64,000 bases of DNA from an uncultured Lachnospiraceae bacterium (GTDB lineage Bacteria; Bacillota; Clostridia; Lachnospirales; Lachnospiraceae): contig CAJTWM010000004.1 of the NCBI GenBank assembly GCA_910579805.1, forward strand, positions 133,891 to 197,890, written 5' to 3'. How positions within the stretch are numbered: the first letter of the stretch is position 1; each line of letters starts with the position of its first letter. Made by a program: the position numbers and the translations under genes. Under the pieces are notes generated by a model. That model ran no database searches. It saw only the letters and a list, made by a program, of their open reading frames with translations, and was not told where the DNA came from. Below are positions 1 through 9,043 of this stretch, in pieces.

Positions 1-425
1 TGAATATCTGTAAAGATTTACTGGAGGCTTTTGAAAGCGGTGAGATTGGCGAGATCTATCTTGCTTATACATCGTTTAAAAATACGGTAAGCCATGAACC
101 GAAGATGTTAAAGCTGCTCCCGGTAGAGATCGAAGAGGAAAAGACCGACGGGGAGAAGACCGGTCAGGCGCTTATGAACTTCGAACCGGAGGACGATCAG
201 GCGCTTGATATGATCATACCTAAGTATGTAACGAGCTTGGTATTCGGTGCGATGGTAGAATCGGCAGCCAGTGAAAACGGCGCCAGAATGCAGGCAATGG
301 ATTCGGCTACAAGCAATGCTGAAGAAATGATCGACGATCTGACTCTTATGTATAACAGAGCGCGTCAGGGCTCTATCACACAAGAGTTGACCGAAATTAT
401 AGCAGGCGCCAACGCTATTTCGTAG
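1..425 (+). CDS. atpG: ATP synthase F1 subunit gamma, C-terminal part
   Basis: This is the 3' part of the gene for the gamma (central stalk) subunit of F1Fo ATP synthase; the reading frame is already open at base 3, so the start lies outside the window. Visible are the region ending in YTSFKNTVSHEPK and the C-terminal helix that runs up into the F1 head, containing the family-typical stretch NGARMQAMDSATSNAEEMI and then TLMYNRARQGSITQELTEI before the stop. The helix rotates inside the alpha3beta3 ring and couples proton or sodium flow to ATP turnover. It is followed 43 bp downstream by atpD and then atpC on the same strand, the normal end of an atp operon. The call is secure; only the length is unknown. 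Confidence 0.96.
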   Translation, partial: NICKDLLEAFESGEIGEIYLAYTSFKNTVSHEPKMLKLLPVEIEEEKTDGEKTGQALMNFEPEDDQALDMIIPKYVTSLVFGAMVESAASENGARMQAMDSATSNAEEMIDDLTLMYNRARQGSITQELTEIIAGANAIS

Positions 426-468
426 CGGCGGCATCCTGCATAAAAACTAAGAGTGAAAGGAAAGAAAG

Positions 469-1860
469 ATGGCAGAGTTAAATAAAGGTAAAATCACTCA
501 GATCATCGGTGCGGTACTTGACATTAAGTTCAGTGAAGGCAAACTTCCTGAAATCAATGAAGCTATTAAGATTGCAACAAAAGAGGCGGGAGATCTGATA
601 GTGGAAGTATCACAACATCTGGGAGACGACACGGTAAGATGTATTGCCATGGGTTCTACCGACGGATTGGTAAGGGGAATGGAGGCCGTTGCAACGGGCG
701 CGCCGATTTCCGTTCCGGTAGGTGAAAATACGTTGGGACGTATCTTCAACGTATTGGGGCAGCCCATCGATAATAAACCGGCGCCAGAGGGCGTAGGCTA
801 TGAGCCGATCCACAGACCGGCGCCGGAATTTAAAGAACAGTCGACACAGACAGAGCTTCTTGAAACGGGTATCAAGGTCGTTGACCTTCTTTGTCCGTAT
901 CAGAAAGGCGGTAAGATCGGTCTGTTCGGCGGCGCCGGCGTAGGTAAAACGGTATTGATTCAGGAACTGATCCGTAACATTGCTACGGAGCATGGCGGAT
1001 ATTCCGTATTTACCGGTGTTGGAGAGAGAACAAGGGAAGGAAACGACTTGTATCATGAAATGATGGAATCCGGCGTTATCGATAAGACGACGATGGTATT
1101 TGGTCAGATGAACGAGCCGCCCGGAGCAAGAATGAGAGTAGGTCTGACAGGACTTACCATGGCGGAGTATTTCCGTGATAAAGGCGGTAAGGACGTGCTT
1201 TTGTTCATTGACAATATTTTCCGTTTCACGCAGGCAGGTTCCGAGGTGTCCGCACTGCTGGGACGTATGCCTTCCGCCGTAGGCTACCAGCCTACGCTGC
1301 AGACGGAGATGGGCGCTCTGCAGGAGCGTATTACATCTACGAAAGACGGTTCCATCACATCCGTACAGGCGGTGTATGTACCGGCCGACGACTTGACAGA
1401 CCCGGCTCCGGCTACGACCTTCGCCCATTTGGATGCGACAACGGTACTTTCCCGTTCCATCGTGGAATTGGGTATTTATCCTGCGGTAGATCCGCTTGAG
1501 TCTACTTCGAGAATTCTGGATCCCAGAATCCTTGGTGAAGACCATTATAATACGGCTCGCGGCGTGCAGGAGATTTTACAAAAATATAAAGAGCTTCAGG
1601 ATATTATCGCTATTCTCGGTATGGACGAACTTTCCGAAGACGATAAGCTGGTAGTTGCCAGAGCGAGAAGGATACAGAGATTCCTTTCACAGCCGTTCTT
1701 CGTTGCAACCCAGTTTACCGGCTATGAAGGTAAATATGTACCGATCAGCGAGACGATCAGAGGCTTTAAAGAAATTCTCGAAGGTAAGCATGATAATGTT
1801 CCTGAAAGTTATTTCTTAAATGCAGGAAGCATCGACGACGTACTTGCCCGTATGAAGTAA
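469..1860 (+). CDS. atpD: ATP synthase F1 subunit beta
   Basis: This 463-residue protein is the catalytic beta subunit of F1Fo ATP synthase, which makes or hydrolyses ATP at the inner face of the membrane. The Walker A loop GGAGVGKTV lies near residue 155, the Walker B region LLFIDNIFRF near residue 247, and the ALLGRMPSAVGYQPTL segment follows it. The length matches the family (about 460-475). The ATG is preceded by AAAGGAAAGAAAG, a suitable ribosome site. It lies 43 bp after atpG and 11 bp before atpC, so the three genes are one transcription unit. In fermentative Clostridia this enzyme often runs as an ATP-driven pump; that is inference. Confidence 0.99.
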   Translation: MAELNKGKITQIIGAVLDIKFSEGKLPEINEAIKIATKEAGDLIVEVSQHLGDDTVRCIAMGSTDGLVRGMEAVATGAPISVPVGENTLGRIFNVLGQPIDNKPAPEGVGYEPIHRPAPEFKEQSTQTELLETGIKVVDLLCPYQKGGKIGLFGGAGVGKTVLIQELIRNIATEHGGYSVFTGVGERTREGNDLYHEMMESGVIDKTTMVFGQMNEPPGARMRVGLTGLTMAEYFRDKGGKDVLLFIDNIFRFTQAGSEVSALLGRMPSAVGYQPTLQTEMGALQERITSTKDGSITSVQAVYVPADDLTDPAPATTFAHLDATTVLSRSIVELGIYPAVDPLESTSRILDPRILGEDHYNTARGVQEILQKYKELQDIIAILGMDELSEDDKLVVARARRIQRFLSQPFFVATQFTGYEGKYVPISETIRGFKEILEGKHDNVPESYFLNAGSIDDVLARMK

Positions 1861-1871
1861 GGGGTGAGCGG

Positions 1872-2276
1872 ATGGCAGATGACAGAAACTTTTTATTAAA
1901 AATAATTACGCCTGACAGAGTGTTTTTTGAGGAAGAAGCGTCCATGGTAGAATTTAATACCACGGAAGGAGAGATTGGCATATACAAAAACCACGTTCCC
2001 ATGACGGTCATTATCAAACCGGGCATTCTGACGATTACACAGGAAGGCGGCGTAAGAGAAGCGGCGCTTCATTCGGGCTTTGTGGAGATCCTTCAGGACA
2101 GGGTAACGATTCTTGCAGAGATCATAGAATGGCCGGAAGAGATTGATGAAGCAAGAGCGGAAGCGGCAAGAACAAGGGCGGAAGAAAGGCTGAAGAGCAA
2201 AACCCCCGAGACCGATGTGGCAAGGGCGGAGACAGCGTTGCTTAGAGCGATCGCCCGTATTCAGGTATTGAAATAA
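1872..2276 (+). CDS. atpC: ATP synthase F1 subunit epsilon
   Basis: This 134-residue protein is the epsilon subunit of the F1 rotor, which binds gamma and can inhibit ATP hydrolysis. The N-terminal beta-sandwich is recognisable (LKIITPDRVFFEEEASMVEFNT, with TEGEIGIYKNHVPM matching the usual GEIGILPGHAPL position), followed by two C-terminal helices rich in Ala, Arg and Glu (residues about 95-134). The start ATG follows GGGGTGAGCGG. It is the last gene of the atp operon; a hairpin terminator begins 9 bp after its stop codon. Confidence 0.97.
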   Translation: MADDRNFLLKIITPDRVFFEEEASMVEFNTTEGEIGIYKNHVPMTVIIKPGILTITQEGGVREAALHSGFVEILQDRVTILAEIIEWPEEIDEARAEAARTRAEERLKSKTPETDVARAETALLRAIARIQVLK

Positions 2277-2284
2277 AACGGATG

Positions 2285-2319
2285 AAACCGGATACTTTAT
2301 AAAAGGTGTCCGGTTTTGT
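2285..2319 (+). terminator. Terminator of the atp operon
   Basis: AAACCGGATAC and GTGTCCGGTTT form an 11-pair stem (one G-U pair) with a 10-nt loop, followed by TTGT. It starts 9 bp after the atpC stop. Confidence 0.8.
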
Positions 2320-2330
2320 ATTATACGCAG

Positions 2331-2399
2331 CCCCATGCAGGGGAAATATGCCGCCAAGGCCATGCATGGGGCGCGGCGGGTAGGGGAAAGGCTTTTTCC
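2331..2399. other. Hairpin-rich spacer between atpC and the next gene
   Basis: CCCCATGCA (2331-2339) and TGCATGGGG (2363-2371) can form a perfect 9-pair stem with a 23-nt loop. It is followed by a second small stem GGGGAAAG-GC-TTTTTCCC near 2383-2400. It may be a second transcription barrier or a structured 5' leader; no known RNA class is recognised. Confidence 0.35.
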
Positions 2400-2477
2400 C
2401 TGTCTGATTGGTGAAACTTTTGAAATGAGAACTGCATATGATAATCATAAAAGAACAGAGAGGGAGTAAACGAAGAG

Positions 2478-2861
2478 ATGAATAATCATAGGATTCTTCC
2501 TTTTTATATGACATATCCGATGCCTTTGTTTTATCAGGAGGAAGACAGTGTGCAGAGGGATCTGGAATATCTACAGCAGATGTATCCGACAGAAGCGAAA
2601 AAATATCAGAAAAGGGTTGCCTCTATTTTGGATAAGATCGATTATGAAGGCAGTATGATATACGACGAGTATCCTGATAAGATGCGGTTGTATCAGTTGG
2701 CGGGCGATATTTTGAACCAGATGAAAAGAGAAGAGGAAAAAGAAGAGGAAAAAGAAGACCCGGAAAAATGGAACAGGGTAGGGGATATGATCCAAATTCT
2801 GCTTTTTTATGAGATTTATAAGAGAAGACACACAAATCATAGAGGGATTTTGAAATTTTAG
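2478..2861 (+). CDS. Small protein of unknown function
   Basis: This 127-residue protein has no function I can assign. It starts MNNHRILPFYMTYPMPLF, followed by a helical body with many charged residues and a run of Glu and Lys (about residues 78-90, EEEKEEEKE), ending in a basic tail RRHTNHRGILKF. The start ATG follows GAGAGGGAGTAAACGAAGAG, a good ribosome site. There is no signal peptide or clear membrane helix, so a cytoplasmic location is likely. It stands alone between the atp terminator and the promoter of the methyltransferase gene. Proteins that begin with this FYMTYPMP-like segment are, from memory, widespread in Lachnospiraceae; I cannot verify that here. Confidence 0.75.
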   Translation: MNNHRILPFYMTYPMPLFYQEEDSVQRDLEYLQQMYPTEAKKYQKRVASILDKIDYEGSMIYDEYPDKMRLYQLAGDILNQMKREEEKEEEKEDPEKWNRVGDMIQILLFYEIYKRRHTNHRGILKF

Positions 2862-2890
2862 TTGAGGTTTTTCCCAAATATAAGTACAAT
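2862..2890 (+). promoter_or_regulatory. Promoter of the methyltransferase gene
   Basis: TTGAGG at 2862-2867 and TACAAT at 2885-2890 with a 17-bp spacer fit a vegetative sigma factor promoter. Transcription would begin near 2897, which makes the upstream ATG at 2908 an unlikely translation start and supports the start at 2977. Confidence 0.55.
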
Positions 2891-2976
2891 ATAGTCATGG
2901 TGTAATAATGCTATGGCTATATTTTGCTACGACCAAAATGGTCTGGAAACGGATTGGATGGAAGATAAGGATTTTT

Positions 2977-4170
2977 ATGGAACGGCTTAAAAATTTGTTG
3001 TATGACGGAATAAACGAAAATTTATATCAGATCATTCTAAGTAATCCCCAAAACAGGGAAAGGGCGGAAAAGATAAAGATCAGGCCGGTTATGGTGAAGG
3101 ACAAGTTATTGTTTCAGGAAACCATATATGCGGGGACAAAAGTGTTTCATGAGAATTTTTCAAAGGAAGATCTGATAACCAGACTGCTTGAAAATTTCCG
3201 ATATCATTTTAAACAGGGAGAGCTGGAAAATAAAGAATTAAAGGGAACGGTGCTTGTCAGTAAAAAGGGAACGGTCACGGTAAAAGTAAAGAAAAATACA
3301 ATGTCAGGCAAGGAGATAGATCTTTCCCATAACAGGGCGAAAAACTATATTCTTGAAGAGGGAAAACCGGCGCCTTTTTTAGTTGAACTCGGCGTTCAGA
3401 ATAAAGACGGGAAGGTCGTAAAAGCAAAGTACGATAAATTTAAACAGATTAACCGGTATTTGGAATTTATCAGGGATATTTTGCCTATACTTCCAAAAGA
3501 CAGGACTGTTAACATTATAGATTTTGGCTGCGGTAAATCTTATCTGACTTTTGCTATGTATTATTATTTAAAAATACTGAATCAATATGACATTCGTGTC
3601 ATTGGACTGGATCTGAAGGAGGATGTGATATTAAAATGCAATGCGCTGGCAGAAAAGCTCGGCTATGACGGCGCTTTGAAATTTATTCGCGGGGATATCG
3701 CCGCCTTTGAGGGAGACTGCCGGCCGGATATGGTGGTTACCCTTCACGCCTGCGATACGGCGACGGACCATGCTTTGGAAAAAGCGGTGAAGTGGGGGGC
3801 AAAGGTCATTTTGTCAGTACCCTGCTGTCAGCATGAGATCAATAAACAGATCGACTGTCAGGAATTGGAACCGATTTTAAAATACGGCATACTGAAAGAG
3901 CGTATCTCTGCCTTGATTACGGACGGGATCCGGGCAAATCTGTTAGAACGGATGGGATACGATACGCAGATTCTGGAGTTTATAGATATGGAACATACGC
4001 CCAAGAATCTTTTGATCCGGGCAGTGAAACAAGAAAAAGGAGTTTCGCATAAAGGGACGCAGGAAGACGGGAACCGGGGACAGAGCGATTCCATAGGGGG
4101 GCTTTTGGAGTTTCTGCATACGGAACAGACATTAAATAAATTATTATCGGATAAAAACGGTACGGAATGA
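2977..4170 (+). CDS. SAM-dependent methyltransferase (Methyltransf_32 type)
   Basis: This 397-residue protein is a class I Rossmann-fold methyltransferase. The S-adenosylmethionine loop NIIDFGCGKSYLTFAMYYY lies near residues 184-202, followed by VIGLDLKED (acidic residue for the ribose) and a VSVPCCQHEIN-like motif (SVPCCQHEINKQ near residue 283) typical of the Methyltransf_32 group, which includes GSTCD-like proteins. The N-terminal 150 residues precede the catalytic domain and may bind the substrate, which is unknown; an RNA substrate is possible. I chose the ATG at 2977 because AAGGA lies six bases before it and the promoter at 2862-2890 leaves no room for a leader before the ATG at 2908. 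Its stop codon overlaps a possible start of the next gene (ATGA). Confidence 0.85.
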   Translation: MERLKNLLYDGINENLYQIILSNPQNRERAEKIKIRPVMVKDKLLFQETIYAGTKVFHENFSKEDLITRLLENFRYHFKQGELENKELKGTVLVSKKGTVTVKVKKNTMSGKEIDLSHNRAKNYILEEGKPAPFLVELGVQNKDGKVVKAKYDKFKQINRYLEFIRDILPILPKDRTVNIIDFGCGKSYLTFAMYYYLKILNQYDIRVIGLDLKEDVILKCNALAEKLGYDGALKFIRGDIAAFEGDCRPDMVVTLHACDTATDHALEKAVKWGAKVILSVPCCQHEINKQIDCQELEPILKYGILKERISALITDGIRANLLERMGYDTQILEFIDMEHTPKNLLIRAVKQEKGVSHKGTQEDGNRGQSDSIGGLLEFLHTEQTLNKLLSDKNGTE

Positions 4171-4193
4171 TAAGCGCAAGGATGGGAGAAAAG

Positions 4194-6719
4194 ATGAAGA
4201 GATCATTGATAAAAACAGCGGTTTTTATACTTACTTTTGTTCTTTCCCTGTTTATCATAAGCGGGATCATGAATCAGGGAAATACGGATATGACAACGGA
4301 GATGAGTCAGGCGTCTTTCCCGCTGATTTACATGAATATAGACAGCGAACGGGTTAACTGCCTGCACGGTTATGCTCAGGAAATGGAAGGGAGCTATTTA
4401 AGAGATAGCATTACGGTCATTCCACAGGGGAGAACGGTGCAGTTTGAAATAGATAAGTTTCATACGGATATTCAGGATATTTCTTATGAACTTAGAAGCG
4501 TAGACGGTGAAAGACTGGTTGAAAACGGTGAGATCGTCAATAAGGAGGAGGGAAAAGAGAGCATTTCCGGCTCTGTGACGCTGAAAGACCTGATAGAAGC
4601 GAAGACAGAGTATAATCTGATTTTTTTGCTTAAGACCGAGACAAACGAAATACGGTATTATACAAGGATCATTTTGGCGGAAGATTATGCAGTGAAGGAA
4701 AAAATAGCCTTTGTGAATGATTTTCATAAAAGGACTTTTGATAAAGAAGCGGCAAAAGATCTGACAAAATATTTGGAATCCAATGCTGAGGGAGATAATA
4801 CGACTTATGCAAAGGTAGATATCCATTCCAGCTTTCATCAGATCACATGGGGGGAATTACAGGTTGAAAAAGTAACGGAGCCTGTAATAGATATCAAAGA
4901 GATCGCGGAACAGACCGGATCTTTTCAAATGAACTATATTGTGTCCATAGCGGAAGGGAAAGGGAAGAATTATTATCATATTGAAGAATATTATCGGGTC
5001 CGCTATACGCCGGACCGGATCTATCTGCTTGACTTTGAGAGAAAGATGGGGCAGATCTTAGACGAAGGGGCCGATATTTATGCGGCAAACAAAATTTCAC
5101 TTGGCATTACGGAGGAAGATGTGCAGCTTGTAGAAAGCGACGGCGGAAATATTTTTGCATTTGTAAACGCTAACCGTTTGTACAGTTATAATGTAACCGA
5201 TAATAAACTGGCGGTCGTCTATGGATTTTATGATAAAAAAAATGCGGATGCAAGAACAATGTATGACGGTCATGACATCCGGATACTTGAAGTAGACGAG
5301 ACGGGAGACGTTCATTTTATGGTTTACGGTTATATGAACAGAGGAAGGCATGAAGGCAGCGTAGGGCTTCAGATCTGTGATTATAACAGCCAGACGAATA
5401 CGGTGGAAGAAGCAATTTATATTCCTTATAAGAAATCTTATCAGGTGCTTCGGTCCGATGTGGAGCAGCTTTCTTATATCAGCAAAAGCAATCTGTTTTA
5501 TGTGATGCTTGACCGGACGATCTATGCAGTGGATCTGACAGGAAAGACTTATGAAGTACTTGCCTCTCATTTATATGACGGAAACTATCAAATTTCGGAA
5601 AGCAACGCGATGATCGTATGGCAGGAGGGAGAAGACAGGTATGCGGATACGACGCTGATACTCATGAATCTGAACTCTAAGAAAAGAACCGAGATCAAGG
5701 CGGGCGCCGGAGAGGTGATCGCACCGCTTGGATTTATGGGGGAAGATCTGATATACGGGCTGGCGAAAAGTACGGATATTGTAAGAGATGAGACAGGAAG
5801 AGTAACCTTTCCTATGTATAAAGTAATCATTCAGGACGAACTTGGCAGGGTGCTGCATACTTACCATCAGGATGGCGAATATGTGACGGGCAGCAAGATC
5901 GAGGACAATCAGATCACCCTTTCCAGAGTGAGTAAGAAGGAAAACGGAGAGTATCAGGAGATAGAGGACGATCAGATCATGAGCACCGAGCTGGCTCAGG
6001 TAGGCAATAATTATGTAGAAACCGTGATAACGGAAAGTTATGAGAAGATCGTACAGATAGCGGTAAAAAGTAATATTGACAGTAAATCGCTTCAGATTTT
6101 GACGCCGAGAGAAGTATTATTTGAGGGCGGAAGAGAACTGACGATAGACGGGGAGCAGGAAGAGAGAGAATTTTATTATGTATATGGAAAAGAAGGAATC
6201 GCAGGCATATATATGAATCCGGGGAGCGCGGTGAATCTGGCATATTCCATATCAGGCGTGGTAGTAAACGATAAGGGCGGATATGTATGGCAGAAAGGAA
6301 ACCGCAGCATCAAAAATCAGATCATGGCGATTACCGGAACAGAGATCACGGAAGAGAAAAACAGTATGGCGGTATGTCTGGATACGATCTTAAAGTTGGA
6401 AGGCATTATGAGAAATACGGAATATCAGTTGAATAAAGGGGAAACGGTCATCGGGATTCTGGAGGAAAATCTTGTACAGGCGCAAATCCTTGATCTGACA
6501 GGCTGCAGTCTGGACGCGATCCTGTATTATGTGAACAAAGATATTCCCGTATTGGCTACTTTAAACGACGGAAACGCAGTGCTGGTGATTGGATTTAATG
6601 AGCTGAATATAGTAGTAATGGATCCGCTTACGGGAACGGTATATAAAAAGGGAATGAACGATTCTAAAGCATGGTTTGAGGAGAACGGGAATTGTTTTAT
6701 AACATATGTTATGAAATAA
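4194..6719 (+). CDS. Large membrane-anchored protein with degenerate C39-like C-terminal domain
   Basis: This 841-residue protein has a single N-terminal membrane helix (about residues 4-24, LIKTAVFILTFVLSLFIISG) and an otherwise soluble, probably extracytoplasmic body. The middle 500 residues look like beta-rich repeats resembling a propeller (for example YSYNVTDNKLAVVYGFY, YAVDLTGKTYEVLAS). The last 120 residues resemble a papain-like C39 peptidase domain: a Cys in MAVCLDTILKLEG, then DIPVLATLNDGNAVLVIGF and VVMDPLTG. The usual His of the C39 triad is replaced by Asn (DGNAV rather than DGHYV), so it is probably not a protease. The ATG at 4194 has GGGAG at good spacing; an ATG at 4167 overlapping the previous stop is the alternative. 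Function unknown; the next gene encodes a c-di-GMP protein. Confidence 0.75.
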   Translation: MKRSLIKTAVFILTFVLSLFIISGIMNQGNTDMTTEMSQASFPLIYMNIDSERVNCLHGYAQEMEGSYLRDSITVIPQGRTVQFEIDKFHTDIQDISYELRSVDGERLVENGEIVNKEEGKESISGSVTLKDLIEAKTEYNLIFLLKTETNEIRYYTRIILAEDYAVKEKIAFVNDFHKRTFDKEAAKDLTKYLESNAEGDNTTYAKVDIHSSFHQITWGELQVEKVTEPVIDIKEIAEQTGSFQMNYIVSIAEGKGKNYYHIEEYYRVRYTPDRIYLLDFERKMGQILDEGADIYAANKISLGITEEDVQLVESDGGNIFAFVNANRLYSYNVTDNKLAVVYGFYDKKNADARTMYDGHDIRILEVDETGDVHFMVYGYMNRGRHEGSVGLQICDYNSQTNTVEEAIYIPYKKSYQVLRSDVEQLSYISKSNLFYVMLDRTIYAVDLTGKTYEVLASHLYDGNYQISESNAMIVWQEGEDRYADTTLILMNLNSKKRTEIKAGAGEVIAPLGFMGEDLIYGLAKSTDIVRDETGRVTFPMYKVIIQDELGRVLHTYHQDGEYVTGSKIEDNQITLSRVSKKENGEYQEIEDDQIMSTELAQVGNNYVETVITESYEKIVQIAVKSNIDSKSLQILTPREVLFEGGRELTIDGEQEEREFYYVYGKEGIAGIYMNPGSAVNLAYSISGVVVNDKGGYVWQKGNRSIKNQIMAITGTEITEEKNSMAVCLDTILKLEGIMRNTEYQLNKGETVIGILEENLVQAQILDLTGCSLDAILYYVNKDIPVLATLNDGNAVLVIGFNELNIVVMDPLTGTVYKKGMNDSKAWFEENGNCFITYVMK

Positions 6720-6762
6720 CCTATGTTATAAAAAGGGGAAAACGGAGGATGAGGAATATATC

Positions 6763-8994
6763 ATGATCAGAAAGAATAAAAAATCAGTATTTAAAATCAG
6801 TTATATTATCGTTTTATTGGTGATAAGTATCGTGACCTTAGTATGGTACTCCAAAATATTAAAGGACGAACTGAGCAATTTGGTGAGAAATACGCTGAAA
6901 GAGGTTTCCAGCCAGAATGTATTGGTAGTTCAGAAAGAAATCGAAAATGATGTCCAGTCTTTGGAGGAAATAGCGGACCGTATCGGTAATGTGAAAGAGA
7001 TCAACGAAGAAGAGGTCGTAAATACGCTGAAGCAGATCATATATCGTTATCCTTTTAAAGTCATGGGATACTGCGGTACGGATGGAATAGCCCATACAAC
7101 GGACGAGAGAACTGTGGATATATCCGAAAGGGAATATTTCCGGACGGCTCTCGGAGGAGAAGCCTGCATATCGAAACCGCTGGAAGACCTTGTGGGCGGA
7201 GGGGAGATCATTGCATTCAGCGCTCCGGTCATGAAAGAAGATATGGTGATAGGTGTGGTGTTTGCCACTTATGATGTGACGAGCTTGCGGGAAATATTGT
7301 CTGTTACTTCTTTTGAAGGAGAGGGATACACATATATCGTACAGAGCGATGGAAGTAAAGTAGTGGATTCGGTCAATCCTACAAGTTTCCAAAATATGAC
7401 CAATATCTATACTTCCATGAAAGAGTCGGATCGGAGAAATTCCAAGGCGATAGAGAGATTAAAACATTATTTGGATACCGGTGAGACCGGATATGTGATT
7501 TTTTATAATAAAGTCGGCAAATATATGTACAGTACGCCGTTAGGCATTAACGACTGGTACTTGATAGACGTAGTTCCGGTAGACTTTCTGGAAAGCACTT
7601 CCAATGACATCATCCGCAGGACTTATATCGTCTGCGCTGTGCTGACGGCAGTCTGCGGGGTTATCGCCGTTTGGCTTTATTGGGAAGAACGCAGAAAGAA
7701 GAAACAGATGCAGACGCTTTTATATGTGGACGATCTGACGGGAGGAAATACGTTTGCCAAATTTAAAGAGGACGTAGAGCAAAGATTGAATATCAATTAT
7801 GGCAGAACGGCGTTTATCACGATGGATCTTGACGAGTTTAAACTGGTCAACGAATTGTTTGGCTATGAAGAGGGAAATAGAGTACTGCGCCATGTGTGGA
7901 AGGTACTTACCGAACACTGTGGGGACGGAGAGTATGCGGGACGCGGCGTTGCGGACCGGTTTTCCCTGCTGCTTTATTTTGAAAAACGGCCGGATATTGA
8001 AAAACGGGTGATCAAAATAACGGAAGAAATACAGCGGTTTGCTATACCCAGCGCGTCGGAATATATTCTTCACCCTGTATTCGGTATCTATTATGTGGAA
8101 AGCAACGGCGAAGACGTAGAGAGCATGATGAGCTGCGCATCTCTTGCGCATAATCAGGCAAAGCAGGAAAGGGACTGCATTTATAAAATCTATACCAATA
8201 TCATGAAAGACAGGATTCTGGAGAAAAAGCAGCTTTCCGACCAGATAGAACATGCATATAAGAACCATGAATTTGTCGTATATTATCAGCCTAAATATGA
8301 AGCGGAAACAAGAAGGCTGGCAGGCGCGGAGGCATTGGTGCGCTGGAAGCGGCCGGACGGACAGATGGTGTCGCCGGGACTCTTTATCCCGCTGGCGGAA
8401 GAAAGCGGTTTTGTCTGTAAATTGGATAAGTATGTGTTCAATGAGGTCTGCCTTGCACAAAAACGGTGGATTGACATGGGGCTGAGAGCGGTGCCGATAT
8501 CGGTCAATCTTTCGCGAAGACATTTGGATACGCCGGAATTTATCGGTGAATATAAATCCATGCTGGATCAATCCGGTGTGCCGATCAAATATATGCAGTT
8601 GGAGATTACCGAAAGCGCTATGTTTGAAAAGAAAGCAGAGTTTTTGGAGATCATAGAAAGTTTACATAAGATGGGATTTGTGATCTTGATGGATGATTTC
8701 GGCACGGGGTATTCGTCTTTGATGATGTTGAAATCCATTCCCATCGACGTAATGAAACTGGACAAAACGTTCGTGGACGACTTTGACGATGAGAGAGGAG
8801 AGCAGATCATACGCTGCGTGATGCGTATGGCGCAGGATCTGTGTATTTCGATTACGGCAGAGGGCGTGGAAACGGAAGAACAGTATAAATTTTTGAAAGG
8901 CATAGGGTGCGATACGATTCAGGGATATTATTTTGCAAGGCCGATGCCGGAAGAGGAATTTGAAAAATGTATGGAGAAGTTGGATTCCGATTGA
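6763..8994 (+). CDS. Cache-GGDEF-EAL cyclic-di-GMP phosphodiesterase candidate
   Basis: This 743-residue membrane sensor has a first helix at about residues 10-27, an extracytoplasmic Cache-type sensor domain (about 35-280), a second helix (about 284-306, YIVCAVLTAVCGVIAVWLYW), a GGDEF domain (about 320-475) and an EAL domain (about 490-735). The GGDEF signature is lost (VADRF near residue 396), so diguanylate cyclase activity is unlikely and the domain may be regulatory. The EAL domain keeps its catalytic set: EALVRW, EITES, DDFGTGYSS, the Lys in VMKLDK, AEGVE and QGYYFARP. It should therefore hydrolyse c-di-GMP in response to an external signal bound by the Cache domain. The ATG at 6763 follows GGAGGATGAGG. 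The hybrid kinase gene follows 49 bp downstream on the same strand. Confidence 0.93.
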   Translation: MIRKNKKSVFKISYIIVLLVISIVTLVWYSKILKDELSNLVRNTLKEVSSQNVLVVQKEIENDVQSLEEIADRIGNVKEINEEEVVNTLKQIIYRYPFKVMGYCGTDGIAHTTDERTVDISEREYFRTALGGEACISKPLEDLVGGGEIIAFSAPVMKEDMVIGVVFATYDVTSLREILSVTSFEGEGYTYIVQSDGSKVVDSVNPTSFQNMTNIYTSMKESDRRNSKAIERLKHYLDTGETGYVIFYNKVGKYMYSTPLGINDWYLIDVVPVDFLESTSNDIIRRTYIVCAVLTAVCGVIAVWLYWEERRKKKQMQTLLYVDDLTGGNTFAKFKEDVEQRLNINYGRTAFITMDLDEFKLVNELFGYEEGNRVLRHVWKVLTEHCGDGEYAGRGVADRFSLLLYFEKRPDIEKRVIKITEEIQRFAIPSASEYILHPVFGIYYVESNGEDVESMMSCASLAHNQAKQERDCIYKIYTNIMKDRILEKKQLSDQIEHAYKNHEFVVYYQPKYEAETRRLAGAEALVRWKRPDGQMVSPGLFIPLAEESGFVCKLDKYVFNEVCLAQKRWIDMGLRAVPISVNLSRRHLDTPEFIGEYKSMLDQSGVPIKYMQLEITESAMFEKKAEFLEIIESLHKMGFVILMDDFGTGYSSLMMLKSIPIDVMKLDKTFVDDFDDERGEQIIRCVMRMAQDLCISITAEGVETEEQYKFLKGIGCDTIQGYYFARPMPEEEFEKCMEKLDSD

Positions 8995-9043
8995 CGCGTC
9001 AAAGGACGGGACGGCTGAAAATGTCAGGTGGAGATAGAGAAAA

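Noticed and set aside
610..1545. A 311-codon antisense frame within atpD
   Set aside because: It lies wholly opposite a highly conserved gene, has no ribosome site and its product has Cys/Arg-rich composition typical of antisense shadows.
7720..8571. A 283-codon antisense frame within the Cache-GGDEF-EAL gene
   Set aside because: Opposite conserved coding sequence, without family resemblance or a ribosome site.
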